Shown piece after piece: positions 43,025 through 51,830 of a DNA stretch of 64,000 nt (position 1 is its first letter; each line of letters opens with the position of its first letter). The notes under the pieces were generated by a model, which did not search any database, was not told where the DNA came from, and saw only the letters and a program-made list of their open reading frames with translations. The position numbers and the translations under genes are program-made. The DNA is taken from the NCBI GenBank assembly GCA_947499955.1, contig CANMQI010000003.1, positions 310,001 through 374,000 on the forward strand, read 5' to 3'. This DNA comes from an uncultured Granulosicoccus sp. (GTDB lineage: Bacteria; Pseudomonadota; Gammaproteobacteria; Granulosicoccales; Granulosicoccaceae).

Positions 43025-44245
43025 TCAAGCTTCCCACCAACGCACAGGCGTCACATCAACCGCGTTCATGTCGGCTGGAATTTCACGGGCAATGTCGTAG
43101 ATGCCTTTGTAGACATCCTGGCCACCCGACATCTTGCCGATTCGTTCAATCCATTTTTCCCACTGCTTGGGCTGGAATTCCGGTGAACACATCTCTTCAG
43201 CCTTTCTCCTCTCGGCATCGGAGAGCCCCGCAAAGCGGACACCGGCATCACCGAAAATGGTTCCCGGCGGCGGGTTCTCTACAGCGCCAGTCACCTCGAT
43301 CAGCGATCTTTCATTTTCGATCTGTGTGTACTGCTGCGCTTCGAAGGAGGTTTCCTTGATGATGTCCTGAAGCTCTGGATCGAGGCTTGCAAAGGTCTTG
43401 TGGTTCATTGCCGTGTGTTCGGTTCCGCAGAAGAATCGAAGATCGACAACCTGCGAGAGAACCGGTGACATGTTGGCGTATGCCGCTGCACCCATCCAGG
43501 TTTCAGCACCGTCGATAAGACCCTGCTTCAAACCATCAAGCGTCTCTTCCCAGGCAATGGGTACAGGATTCAGATTCATCAGCTCCATGGCCAGACGGCC
43601 CAGCTGCGTACCGGTCACTCGATTCTTGGTGCCCGCGAGTTCATCGATAGAGGTAATCAGTGGCGCATCCTGGAACTTGCTGCCCATCATCAGGCCACGC
43701 AGTTCGCAATGCGTATACAGGAACTCGATGTTGTGCAGCTTTCGCATGGGTTCGCGAAACAGCGGCTCACTCTTCTTCGAATAGAAGAAATGATGCTGCG
43801 CGGCTCGTGAGGGGAACATGTAGGCGAAATCGAGCGCGTTGTAGTAAGGCGCGGAACCGGCCGAGTTCTGCGTGCTGGCCGTGAACATGTCAATGATGCC
43901 CTGCTGGGTTTTCTTGACGCAATCGCCCTGGTTGCAGATTGCATTATTGCCAATGAATTCGACCTTCAGTGCGCCATCGGTATTTTCCTCAAGCTTCTTG
44001 GCAAACCAGAGCTGACCCGATTCCTGAATCTTCAGATTCTCCGGATTGAATCCGGCCGCTCCGAACGTGAGTGTCTTTATTGCCGTCTTGTCGCGCTTCT
44101 TTTCGGTTTGTGCAGCGGCCTTGCCAACCGTTGCCAATGTCAATGGGCCTGCAGTTGCAGCAACGGCCAGCAGAGCGGACGTATAGCCGTAACGGCCCGC
44201 AATCTTGAAAAAGCCTCGTCGATCAAGTGGTGTGTTCTTGCTCAT
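43025..44245 (-). CDS. TRAP transporter substrate-binding protein (DctP), Tat-exported
   Basis: This 406-residue periplasmic protein starts MSKNTPLDRRGFFKIAGRYGYTSALLAVAATAGPLTLATVGKAAAQ, a twin-arginine signal (RRGFFK), so it is exported folded. The body is DctP-like (TLTFGAAGFNPENLKIQESGQLWFAKKLEENTDGALKVEF, GTQLGRLAMELMNLNPVPIAWEETLDGLKQGLIDGAETWMGAAAY). I chose ATG 44245 with GAGAGAG upstream. It probably binds a C2 sulfonate, most likely isethionate. Confidence 0.92.
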   Translation of the reverse strand: MSKNTPLDRRGFFKIAGRYGYTSALLAVAATAGPLTLATVGKAAAQTEKKRDKTAIKTLTFGAAGFNPENLKIQESGQLWFAKKLEENTDGALKVEFIGNNAICNQGDCVKKTQQGIIDMFTASTQNSAGSAPYYNALDFAYMFPSRAAQHHFFYSKKSEPLFREPMRKLHNIEFLYTHCELRGLMMGSKFQDAPLITSIDELAGTKNRVTGTQLGRLAMELMNLNPVPIAWEETLDGLKQGLIDGAETWMGAAAYANMSPVLSQVVDLRFFCGTEHTAMNHKTFASLDPELQDIIKETSFEAQQYTQIENERSLIEVTGAVENPPPGTIFGDAGVRFAGLSDAERRKAEEMCSPEFQPKQWEKWIERIGKMSGGQDVYKGIYDIAREIPADMNAVDVTPVRWWEA

Positions 44246-44350
44246 ATTCTCTCTCTTGTTCCGCCTTGAATGGTTACAGGCGTATTGGTATTGACCGGTC
44301 ACGACTGGTGAATCATCACCGGCTGCTTGCCATCGGTTGAAATCAAGTGT

Positions 44351-46024
44351 TCAGGCTGAGGTGATGACTGACTCAGCCTGCGCTCGACCAGGTGAGCTTA
44401 CGGATGCGCTACCCGTGCCGCGCCTGGCATCTTCCAGAATCATGTCGACAGCCTTTTCAGCCATGGCGACAGCCGGTGCATTGGTATTGCCGGAAACCAG
44501 CGTTGGCATGGCGGAACAATCAATCACTCGCAAGCCCTCTATTCCCCGGACTCGCAGACGCTCGTCCAGTACCGCCATGGGATCACTGTCGACGCCCATC
44601 TTGCAGGTACCCGTCGGATGAAAGATGGTCGCGCCATTGTTGCGGGTGAATTCCAGCAGTTCCTCATCGGTCGTGGCGTCCGGACCCGGCTTTATCTCCC
44701 GCTTGACATAAGGCTTCATGGATGTCGAGTTGGCAATGGCCCGCGCCGCTTTCAGACTGGCGATAGCGGTGCGCCTGTCCAGGTCCGTGGACAGGTAGTT
44801 GGGAACCATGGCAGGTGGCACCAGTGGATCACTGGATTGGATATGCGAATGACCCCGCGATTCCGGGCGCAGCTGACACACCGACAGGGTGAATCCGGAG
44901 AATGGATGAACCGCACCGCCGGCCATGTCTGCCGACAACGTTGCCACATGAAACTGGATATCAGGGGTTTTTGCTTCATCGGGCAAGGCTCGCATGAAAC
45001 AGCCACCCTGATTGATACCAACCGCCAGTGGACCCGAGCGATGCAACAACCACTGCATGCCGAGTTTTGCCTGCCCTGCCCAGGAGTTGAGCTGGTCGTT
45101 GGTTGTCGGGATCGTCGCTTCGTAGGTTGCCCTGATCTGCAAGTGATCCTGCAGGTTCTCACCCACACCCGGTAACTCATGCACCACAGGGATACCGTGC
45201 TCTTGCAGTACGGCGCCAGGACCAATGCCGGACAACTGCAGCAGTTGCGGTGATTGCAAGGCTCCGGCCGACAGCAGCACTTCACCGGTGGCATGTGCTT
45301 CATGAAGGGTGCCGCCTTGCTTGTATTTCACACCGACCGCACGCTTGCCTTCCAGAATCAGGCCGGTTGCCTGAGCGTTGGTTTCGACGTGCAGATTGGG
45401 ACGGTTTCTGGCCGGTTTCAGATAGCCCTTGGCCGTACTCCAGCGCCAGCCTTTCCAGGTGGTCAGCTGATAATAGCCTGCGCCTTCCTGCGACTCACCA
45501 TTGAAGTCATTGGTGCGTGGCACACCGCTTTCGCCGGCACCCTCGATGAAGGCCTCGATGAGCTCGTTCTTGGCTTCGATGTCAGACACTGACAGGGGCC
45601 CATCGCCACCGTGGTATTCGCTGGCACCGCGTTGATTGCGTTCCGAGCGAATGAAGTACGGCAGCATGTCGTCGTAAGACCAGCCATTGTTGCCAAGCTC
45701 TGCCCAATGATCATAGTCCTCGCGTTGTCCACGAATATAGATGAGACCATTGATGGAACTGCAACCGCCGAGCGTCTTGCCGCGTGGCCAGTAGATCTTG
45801 CGATTGTTCATGCCCGGATCGGGCTCGGTATGGAAGCACCAGTTGTATTTCTTGCTCCACATGGTCTTGCCATAGCCGATCGGCAAGTGAATCCAGAAAG
45901 AATTGTCCTTGGGCCCTGCTTCCAGCAGGAGGACCTTGACGGCCGGATCTTCACTCAATCTTCCCGCCAGAACAGCGCCGGCTGATCCCGCACCAACCAC
46001 AATGTAGTCGTAACTTGCTTTCAT
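44351..46024 (-). CDS. GMC-family flavoprotein dehydrogenase (isethionate/choline dehydrogenase-like)
   Basis: This 557-residue glucose-methanol-choline oxidoreductase begins with the FAD-binding motif YDYIVVGAGSAGAVLAGRLSE. It has the GMC signatures WPRGKTLGGCSSINGLIYIRGQREDYDHWAELG and LLSAGALQSPQLLQLSGIGP, and the catalytic His region IFHPTGTCKMG. It resembles BetA. As first gene of an operon with a TRAP importer and xsc, it most likely oxidises isethionate, which has a choline-like primary alcohol, to sulfoacetaldehyde, like IseJ (inference). I chose ATG 46024 with GGGAA upstream. Confidence 0.88.
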   Translation of the reverse strand: MKASYDYIVVGAGSAGAVLAGRLSEDPAVKVLLLEAGPKDNSFWIHLPIGYGKTMWSKKYNWCFHTEPDPGMNNRKIYWPRGKTLGGCSSINGLIYIRGQREDYDHWAELGNNGWSYDDMLPYFIRSERNQRGASEYHGGDGPLSVSDIEAKNELIEAFIEGAGESGVPRTNDFNGESQEGAGYYQLTTWKGWRWSTAKGYLKPARNRPNLHVETNAQATGLILEGKRAVGVKYKQGGTLHEAHATGEVLLSAGALQSPQLLQLSGIGPGAVLQEHGIPVVHELPGVGENLQDHLQIRATYEATIPTTNDQLNSWAGQAKLGMQWLLHRSGPLAVGINQGGCFMRALPDEAKTPDIQFHVATLSADMAGGAVHPFSGFTLSVCQLRPESRGHSHIQSSDPLVPPAMVPNYLSTDLDRRTAIASLKAARAIANSTSMKPYVKREIKPGPDATTDEELLEFTRNNGATIFHPTGTCKMGVDSDPMAVLDERLRVRGIEGLRVIDCSAMPTLVSGNTNAPAVAMAEKAVDMILEDARRGTGSASVSSPGRAQAESVITSA

Positions 46025-46183
46025 AGAGGATTCCCTACCACTGGACTCGCTATTACGGTGCAACTTACGTTTACGTGACCTTTGTTCACAAGTTAGTTGC
46101 TGTATTTGAAGTATACATATATTCTATTTCGGAATGCAAAGTTCCAATTAATAAAATTTTTATACCTACCCCCTAAAATAATC
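46025..46183. promoter_or_regulatory. Divergent promoter region of the sulfonate operon with candidate IclR operator
   Basis: This AT-rich 159-bp gap separates the minus-strand dehydrogenase operon from the IclR gene. GGAATGCAAAGTTCC (46131-46145) is an inverted repeat with 4-bp arms GGAA/TTCC inside a longer TTC/GAA-rich context, a plausible IclR-type site. Promoter boxes are not clear. Confidence 0.45.
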
Positions 46184-46948
46184 ATGGAAAGTGAGAAATC
46201 TGCACCATCCAGCAGTTCGGCAGAACGCACATTGAGAGTGCTCCAATATCTGGCAGAGCGCTCTCAACCAGTGCCGTTGGCGGAACTGTCGAACGAACTG
46301 GATTTGCCCAAACCCACTGTCCACCGCATGTGCCAGCTATTGCTGGACCTGAAGATGATCAAGCACGACGTCGCTGACAAGACTTATCTCATCGGTCCTG
46401 CGCTGCAGAAGCTGGCCATGGATACGCTGACGCATGGCACGGTCAGCCAGCTGCGCCATACGGTATTGGCAGATCTCGTCGACAAGGTAGGAGAAACCTG
46501 CAACTTCACTACGCTCAATGGTTCATCAGTGATCTATCTGGACCGTGTGGAAACCCGATACCCGTGGAGACTGACAATTGATGTCGGTGAGTGCGTGCCC
46601 ATACACTGCACTGCCAGTGGCAAGCTGTTCCTGGCCATGATGCCCAGTATCAAACGCAACTATCTGTTGCGGCGTACGGAACTGACGCGCTTGACTGACC
46701 AGACCATCACCGAGATGGACCAACTGCGAAAAACACTGGAAGAGATTCAGCAACTCGGTTATGCAGAAGATTGCCAGGAGTTCATTACCGGACTGGTTGC
46801 CATTGCCGTGCCTGTTCACGATGCACAGGGCAAGCTGCGCGCAGCCATCGCCATCCACGGGCCTACCAGCCGTATCAGCATGGATGATCTGCACTGCATG
46901 TTGCCAGACCTGAAGCAGGCAGCAAACCGAATGAGCGATCTGCTTTGA
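46184..46948 (+). CDS. IclR-family transcriptional regulator
   Basis: This 254-residue protein has an N-terminal winged helix (SSAERTLRVLQYLAERSQPVPLAELSNELDLPKPTVHRMCQLLLDLKMI). An IclR effector domain follows (LVDKVGETCNFTTLNGSSVIYLDRVETRYPWRLTIDVGECVPIHCTASGKLFLAMM, and a C-terminal GLVAIAVPVHDAQGKLRAAIAIHGPTSRI). It is divergent from the GMC-TRAP-xsc operon, as IseR-type IclR regulators are in isethionate clusters. I chose ATG 46184; the upstream extension is AT-rich promoter. Confidence 0.92.
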   Translation: MESEKSAPSSSSAERTLRVLQYLAERSQPVPLAELSNELDLPKPTVHRMCQLLLDLKMIKHDVADKTYLIGPALQKLAMDTLTHGTVSQLRHTVLADLVDKVGETCNFTTLNGSSVIYLDRVETRYPWRLTIDVGECVPIHCTASGKLFLAMMPSIKRNYLLRRTELTRLTDQTITEMDQLRKTLEEIQQLGYAEDCQEFITGLVAIAVPVHDAQGKLRAAIAIHGPTSRISMDDLHCMLPDLKQAANRMSDLL

Positions 46949-47021
46949 ACAGCGTATTCGGTTGTGGCAGTGCCGATACCGAACCTCTCCGAGGGTTGTC
47001 GATGCCCCCGTAGAAGGCTAT

Positions 47022-48077
47022 CTAGGCCTCATCCCAGACAACTCTGAAGCTCTGATGGGTGGTGGAGCTATCAGCCGTGGAACCCGTCCGTGCGGCAATC
47101 CGGTAGCGATAGCAGTAACTCTTGTGGCAAAGGAAAGAGCCGCCTTTTGACAGCTTGTACCCTTTCATGGAACGGATACGGGATCGTGCCTTCGGGTTCT
47201 TCGAGTTGTTGCTGTAATCCTCGGCCGTCCATTCCCAGACGTTGCCGCACATGTTGTACAGCTCATAACCATTGGCTTCGAAGGAACGCGCTGGCGCTGT
47301 GGCACGAAATCCATCGGCACCGGTATTGGTATCGGGGAATTTTCCTTGCCAGATATTGCACGGCAATGTCTCGGTGTCATCCGGCTCAGCGTCTCCCCAG
47401 GGAAACTTCACATCACCGAGTCCGCCACGCGCCGCGTGTTCCCATTCCACCTCGGTAGCCAGCCGACCACCGGCCCATCTGGCGTAGGCTGTGGCATCGT
47501 TCCAGGAAACATGCACAACCGGATGATCCGGATGGCAGGCAGCACTCTGCGTACCCGGGCCATTCACTTCTCGCCAGTTGGCACCGTGAACGCGCCGCCA
47601 CCATTCGATACCGAGCACTCCCTGAGTAACGGGTATGTCCTCCGGCACTTGCTCCCAGAATACGAACGACCAGCCGAAGCGTTCTGCTTCTGTCACAAAC
47701 CCGGTCTGCTCGACAAACTGCCGAAACTCGGCGTTGGTTATCGTCGTCTGGCTGATACGAAACGGCTTGACACGTACTCGACGCAGCGGGGTTTCCCCGT
47801 CATCCCGGATACCCGGCTCCCGCGTACCGACGTAGGCACTGCCTCCGGGAATGAACCGGGTCTCCGATCTCAGAGACTCATGGCAACGCAGCTTGCCGAC
47901 GTCTGTCGAAACGAGGCGGCCTTGCAATTGCTCACCTCTGACAGGGGCACAACAGGCGTGTCCCGTAGTGCTGTCGAGACGACGGCCTGCGCCCACATCC
48001 GCCACCCTCTGACACTCTGATTCCTGGCAAGCGTTCGCGCAGTCCTGTAGGCGCTCGTCAGAGGGTGTGCTGTTCAT
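47022..48077 (-). CDS. Formylglycine-generating enzyme (sulfatase-maturing, FGE-sulfatase domain)
   Basis: This 351-residue protein of the SUMF1 family has RFIPGGSAYVGTREPGIRDDGETPLRRVRVKPFRISQTTITNAEFRQFVEQTGFVTEAE, HPVVHVSWNDATAYARWAGGRLATEVEWEHAARGG and NVWEWTAEDY. The active-site segment KGGSFLCHKSYCYRYRIAAR keeps both copper-binding cysteines (human Cys336 and Cys341). It is therefore probably a true FGE and not a SUMF-like paralogue. It oxidises a sulfatase Cys to formylglycine; the sulfatase at 16169-17743 is the only candidate client in the window. The N-terminal HACCAPVRGE is typical of bacterial FGEs. Confidence 0.93.
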   Translation of the reverse strand: MNSTPSDERLQDCANACQESECQRVADVGAGRRLDSTTGHACCAPVRGEQLQGRLVSTDVGKLRCHESLRSETRFIPGGSAYVGTREPGIRDDGETPLRRVRVKPFRISQTTITNAEFRQFVEQTGFVTEAERFGWSFVFWEQVPEDIPVTQGVLGIEWWRRVHGANWREVNGPGTQSAACHPDHPVVHVSWNDATAYARWAGGRLATEVEWEHAARGGLGDVKFPWGDAEPDDTETLPCNIWQGKFPDTNTGADGFRATAPARSFEANGYELYNMCGNVWEWTAEDYSNNSKNPKARSRIRSMKGYKLSKGGSFLCHKSYCYRYRIAARTGSTADSSTTHQSFRVVWDEA

Positions 48078-48116
48078 GTATCCGGAGTCTCTTGTTTGTC
48101 GGCACCGCGGCCTGGA

Positions 48117-48488
48117 TCAGGCTACCTCGTCGTCACAAATGACAACCTCACCACTGTCGATGATTTTAACAGGTATGCCATCCAGACTGGACCCCAGCCC
48201 CAGCCCTTCGACACCCTCACCGGTATCCGCGGAAAAACCCGCGCCATGACTGGTGCAACGAATGACACACCCGTCAGCCGACAACAGCTTGCTGCCCTTG
48301 TGATCCAGTGGCAGGTATTGATGCGGGCAGGCGTTGACGAACGCCTTGACCGAATCGCCGCTTCGCAGCGCGACGACCGGAAAGTCATCCAGACGAACGC
48401 ACAAGGACCCTCCCACCGGGATGTCGTCGCGATGACAGATGACACTGCCAGGCGCTGGTGCCCCTGTCAGGCTCCTCCAGTTACTCAT
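48117..48488 (-). CDS. Rieske [2Fe-2S] ferredoxin-like protein
   Basis: This 123-residue soluble protein has the two Rieske boxes C-x-H (NACPHQYLPLDHKG) and C-x2-H (VIRCTSHGAGFSADTGEG), which ligate a [2Fe-2S] cluster through two Cys and two His. I chose ATG 48488 (MSNWRSLTGAP); an in-frame extension to 48587 has no matching character. It lies 39 bp upstream of the FGE gene on the same strand, so the two are probably co-transcribed. Whether it donates electrons to FGE, or belongs to another oxygenase, is unknown. Confidence 0.85.
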   Translation of the reverse strand: MSNWRSLTGAPAPGSVICHRDDIPVGGSLCVRLDDFPVVALRSGDSVKAFVNACPHQYLPLDHKGSKLLSADGCVIRCTSHGAGFSADTGEGVEGLGLGSSLDGIPVKIIDSGEVVICDDEVA

Positions 48489-48634
48489 GATCGCAAGTCC
48501 AGCAAGATTGAGAAATGTCGAGCAATACAATACTACATCGCGAAAACGCTGAAATTCGGACCTGGCGATTGCCCGGACCGAATCCACAGGATATCAGCGC
48601 CGCTGGATATCCGCCCCCGCCTTGTGCAGCCGAC

Positions 48635-49519
48635 CTAAGGCCAGGTCATCTCTCCGGTTGCTACCTTGGCGCTCAGTTCCAATGTGGATTGACCACCCAG
48701 CTCCGGGTACTGTTGCTTCATCAGTGATATCAGTTCCGCCGAATCAGCAGCCTGAGTCGCCGCGGTCGTGAAGTCCGCAATGTACCGAGCCGTGAAATCG
48801 ATGGCGTCGGCATTCTTCCTTGAACCCGCGTTGTAATGACCGGGGATGAGGACTTCCGGTTCAAGCGCCAACATGCTATCCAGAGTCTGCAACCACTGTC
48901 TGCGTTCATCCGGAGTCTGGGAGTCCGCCATCCACACATGCAGGCCATCGAATACCGAGACTCCACCGACAATGGTCTTCACCGAAGGCACCCACAGAAA
49001 AGTATGTTTCGGGTCTGATCCATCAAGGCCGATGAGCTTGACGATTTCACCATCGACTTCCAGACTGTTGCCTTTCAGTGCATCAGGCACAATCAGCTCT
49101 TCAGGAGCATTGTCAGCCAGTATGGGTCCCCAATGGTCCTTTTTCGGCTCCATGCTGGCCAGTATGTACTCTCGTGTCGCCGGGCTGCTGAGAACCTCGG
49201 CCTCGGGAAATGCCTGGGTCACGACATCCAGGCCGAAGTAGAAGTCAGGATCACCATGACTGATGAATATAGTGGTCAGTGGCTTGCCTTTGGCCTTGAT
49301 CATCTCCACCAGCTGCTGCGCATCGTTTCGCTGAAACTGAGCATCCACCAGCAGCAGTTCGTTCGGGCCTTCAATCAGACTGGACGACACCGGAAAGATG
49401 CTGGACTCGGCAGCCTTGAACGGCGTGATCTGCAGCGATGAACGACCGACCAGACTGGCACAGGCCGATGTTGTGACAAGCAGCGCGACAGCCAGCGCTG
49501 CCTTTATTCCAGAGTGCAT
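48635..49519 (-). CDS. MBL-fold metallo-hydrolase lipoprotein
   Basis: This 294-residue protein has a signal sequence with a probable lipobox (ALLVTTSAC, Cys at about residue 20), so it is likely membrane-anchored in the periplasm. The beta-lactamase-fold metal motif is altered: IFISHGDPDFYFGLD where HxHxDH is usual. Further segments GGVSVFDGLHVWM and LIPGHYN carry the later metal ligands. It resembles a group of periplasmic Vmh/cyclase-like MBL proteins of unknown substrate. It is divergent from a LysR gene. Confidence 0.8.
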   Translation of the reverse strand: MHSGIKAALAVALLVTTSACASLVGRSSLQITPFKAAESSIFPVSSSLIEGPNELLLVDAQFQRNDAQQLVEMIKAKGKPLTTIFISHGDPDFYFGLDVVTQAFPEAEVLSSPATREYILASMEPKKDHWGPILADNAPEELIVPDALKGNSLEVDGEIVKLIGLDGSDPKHTFLWVPSVKTIVGGVSVFDGLHVWMADSQTPDERRQWLQTLDSMLALEPEVLIPGHYNAGSRKNADAIDFTARYIADFTTAATQAADSAELISLMKQQYPELGGQSTLELSAKVATGEMTWP

Positions 49520-49620
49520 GAATTTGTTCCTGTTTGTTGAGTGCGACTACTGTAGGTTGCACACATCGATGAATAAACCCTACTATCCAGGACAGTTTGT
49601 TGCACAGATCGGACATATAA

Positions 49621-50514
49621 GTGGATCGCATTACGGCCGCAGAGGTATTTGTCACCATCGTCGAGCGAGGCAGCATGATCGAGGCTGCCAAGGTGCTCGA
49701 TATGTCGCGCTCCATGGTGACTCGCTATCTGAACGAGATGGAAACCTGGAGCGATGCACGCCTGTTGCACCGTTCCACCCGCAGACTGTCACTGACGAGC
49801 AGCGGTGAAATCGTTCTGGAACATTGTCGACAACTACTGCGTACAGCTGAGGAACTCGCCGCCCTGGCAAGCAGCTCCACGAGTGAACCTTCCGGCGTCA
49901 TTCGTATCAGTTGCTCACAATTCGTGGCTGAAGACATCCTGGTTCCCGACTTCGTCAAGGCACTTCATCAGCGCTATCCGACCATTGTTCTCGACTTGCA
50001 TATTGCCGATCAACGGGTCGATCTGGTAGAAGACCGTATCGACCTGGCCATCAGAATCGCTCAGGAACTCGATCCGAGCCTGATCTCGCGGAAGCTTGGA
50101 AACTGCGAGTCCACGATATGCGCAAGCCCTGCCTATCTACAATCGACTACGGCGCCAACACGCCCTGAGGACCTCGGCAGACTGAACTGTCTGACCTATT
50201 CCTATTTTGAAGACGGTATCTGGCGGCTCGGCAACAAGGACACGCTGGAATCGGTATCCGTGTCGGGCAACTTCAGCGCCAACGGTTCAGGGTCACTGCT
50301 TCGTGCAACGCTTGCAGGCTGTGGTGTATCAATGCTACCCAGCTACGCTGTCAGATCCTTCCTGCAGACCGGAGAACTTGTCGAGCTGCTGCCGGACTAT
50401 CCGCCCCCGCCCATGGGCATACATGTCGTCTATCATTCGCGAGAACACATGCCACGCACCACGCGCACGGTCATCGACGCTCTGGTGGAGTACTTCGATA
50501 CGCTGACCTTGTAG
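49621..50514 (+). CDS. LysR-family transcriptional regulator
   Basis: This 297-residue regulator has an N-terminal winged helix (ITAAEVFVTIVERGSMIEAAKVLDMSRSMVTRYLNEMETWSDARLLHRSTRRLSLTSSGEIVLEHC) and a LysR effector domain (GVIRISCSQFVAEDILVPDFVKALHQRYPTIVLDLHIAD). It starts with GTG. It is divergent from the MBL lipoprotein gene (101-bp gap) and probably controls it. It belongs to the group related to DsdC/CrgA-like single-gene repressors, but the effector is unknown. Confidence 0.91.
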   Translation: MDRITAAEVFVTIVERGSMIEAAKVLDMSRSMVTRYLNEMETWSDARLLHRSTRRLSLTSSGEIVLEHCRQLLRTAEELAALASSSTSEPSGVIRISCSQFVAEDILVPDFVKALHQRYPTIVLDLHIADQRVDLVEDRIDLAIRIAQELDPSLISRKLGNCESTICASPAYLQSTTAPTRPEDLGRLNCLTYSYFEDGIWRLGNKDTLESVSVSGNFSANGSGSLLRATLAGCGVSMLPSYAVRSFLQTGELVELLPDYPPPPMGIHVVYHSREHMPRTTRTVIDALVEYFDTLTL

Positions 50515-50536
50515 ATAGTCGCTCGTCCAACAAGCG

Positions 50537-51235
50537 TCAATCGTCGCTCAGGCATCTGGCCACTGCGGCAGCCGCATGCAGCGCCGTCGTATCGAAAAAT
50601 GGCATCGTCGTGTGTGGCTGATCGATCAACAGCGTGATCTCGGTACAGCCGAGGATGACCGCCTCTGCCCCTCGAGCGCGCAAGCGATCGATCACCTGCA
50701 GGTAGAGCTCTCTGGACGCTGCGTCGATCTTCCCCAGGCACAGTTCTTCATAGATGATGCGGTGTACCTGAGCCTGATCAGACTCGTCCGGCACCAGGAT
50801 GTCGAGTCCGAATTTCTGCTGCATGCGACCCTTGTAGAACTCATCGCTCATCGTGAATCCGGTACCCAACAGACCGACCCGCTTGTGACCTGCCTGCAGC
50901 AGTGCTTCTGCCGTCGGGTCCACGATATGCAGCAATGGCAGCTCGATACCGTCCAGGACTCGATCGGCCACCTTGTGCATCGTATTCGTTGCAATGACCA
51001 GAAAATCCGCACCGGCTGCCTGCAAGGATTTCGCAGCCTGATTCAACAGCCTGCCGGCAGCGTCCCAGTCCCCGGCATGCTGCAACGTCTCGATCTGCGC
51101 AAAGTCGACGCTGTACAGAATCAACGATGCCGAATGCAGCCCACCCAGGGACTCGGAGACCCCCTGGTTGATGGCCTTGTAATACAAGGCCGAGGATTCC
51201 CAGCTCATTCCCCCGATGATACCGATTGTCTTCAT
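50537..51235 (-). CDS. Aspartate/glutamate racemase-family protein (YgeA-like)
   Basis: This 232-residue enzyme has the N-terminal IGIIGGMSWESSALYYKAIN, the acidic-site segment VIATNTMHKVAD with Thr where one catalytic Cys often sits, and GCTEITLLI with the second Cys. The Thr/Cys pair is the pattern of E. coli YgeA, a broad amino acid racemase. It is the last gene of the kbl-tdh-XRE operon, 31 bp downstream of the regulator, so it may act on threonine, homoserine or a related amino acid (inference). Confidence 0.88.
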   Translation of the reverse strand: MKTIGIIGGMSWESSALYYKAINQGVSESLGGLHSASLILYSVDFAQIETLQHAGDWDAAGRLLNQAAKSLQAAGADFLVIATNTMHKVADRVLDGIELPLLHIVDPTAEALLQAGHKRVGLLGTGFTMSDEFYKGRMQQKFGLDILVPDESDQAQVHRIIYEELCLGKIDAASRELYLQVIDRLRARGAEAVILGCTEITLLIDQPHTTMPFFDTTALHAAAAVARCLSDD

Positions 51236-51266
51236 GTCTTCCTCTTCAGCCTGTTTGATTGCTCTG

Positions 51267-51830
51267 TCATGAGCCGGTGACTATCAACAGGGCACGACCC
51301 GCCTGTCCATTTGCCCGTATCGAATGTGGTCGATCGGCGACATAGCGAACCGTATCTCCTTCGTTGACCACCTCCGAGACACCATCGGCGGTTACCGTCA
51401 GTGTGCCATTGAACACCGTCAGATTTTCCATGCACCCGGAACGATGAGGCTCACTGTCCAGCACGCCATCGGCGTCGAACACCAGATCATAGATTTCCGT
51501 TTCCCCGACCGTCTCGGGTGCACTGAGAATCCTTATTCTACAACCTTGTCCCTGAGAATGAATGACCGGTGTCTGATCCGCACGTATCACTTCACGTATC
51601 GGACTGCGCTCCTTTGGCCCGCCATCGAGCAAGCCGGAGAAATCGATATTCAAGGCCTGAGTCAGATTCCACAGTATGGCAACCGTGGGACTGCTTTCGG
51701 CACGCTCGATCTGCGACAGCATCGAGCGGGAGACGCCCGAGAGCCGCGCCAGAGCCTCCAGGCTCAGACTACGGGATTTCCGGGCTTCCTTCAGGCGCGT
51801 AGCCAGGCGCGCCGAGATATCCTCATTCAC
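51267..51830 (-). CDS. XRE-family regulator with cupin domain
   Basis: This 187-residue protein has an N-terminal Cro/C1 helix-turn-helix ([57 protein letters not shown]) and a C-terminal cupin sensor ([44 protein letters not shown]). It starts with GTG inside the tdh stop (GTGA overlap). Co-transcription with kbl and tdh suggests that it senses threonine, glycine or an intermediate and autoregulates the operon, perhaps at the inverted repeat 54119-54139. Confidence 0.9.
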   Translation of the reverse strand: MNEDISARLATRLKEARKSRSLSLEALARLSGVSRSMLSQIERAESSPTVAILWNLTQALNIDFSGLLDGGPKERSPIREVIRADQTPVIHSQGQGCRIRILSAPETVGETEIYDLVFDADGVLDSEPHRSGCMENLTVFNGTLTVTADGVSEVVNEGDTVRYVADRPHSIRANGQAGRALLIVTGS

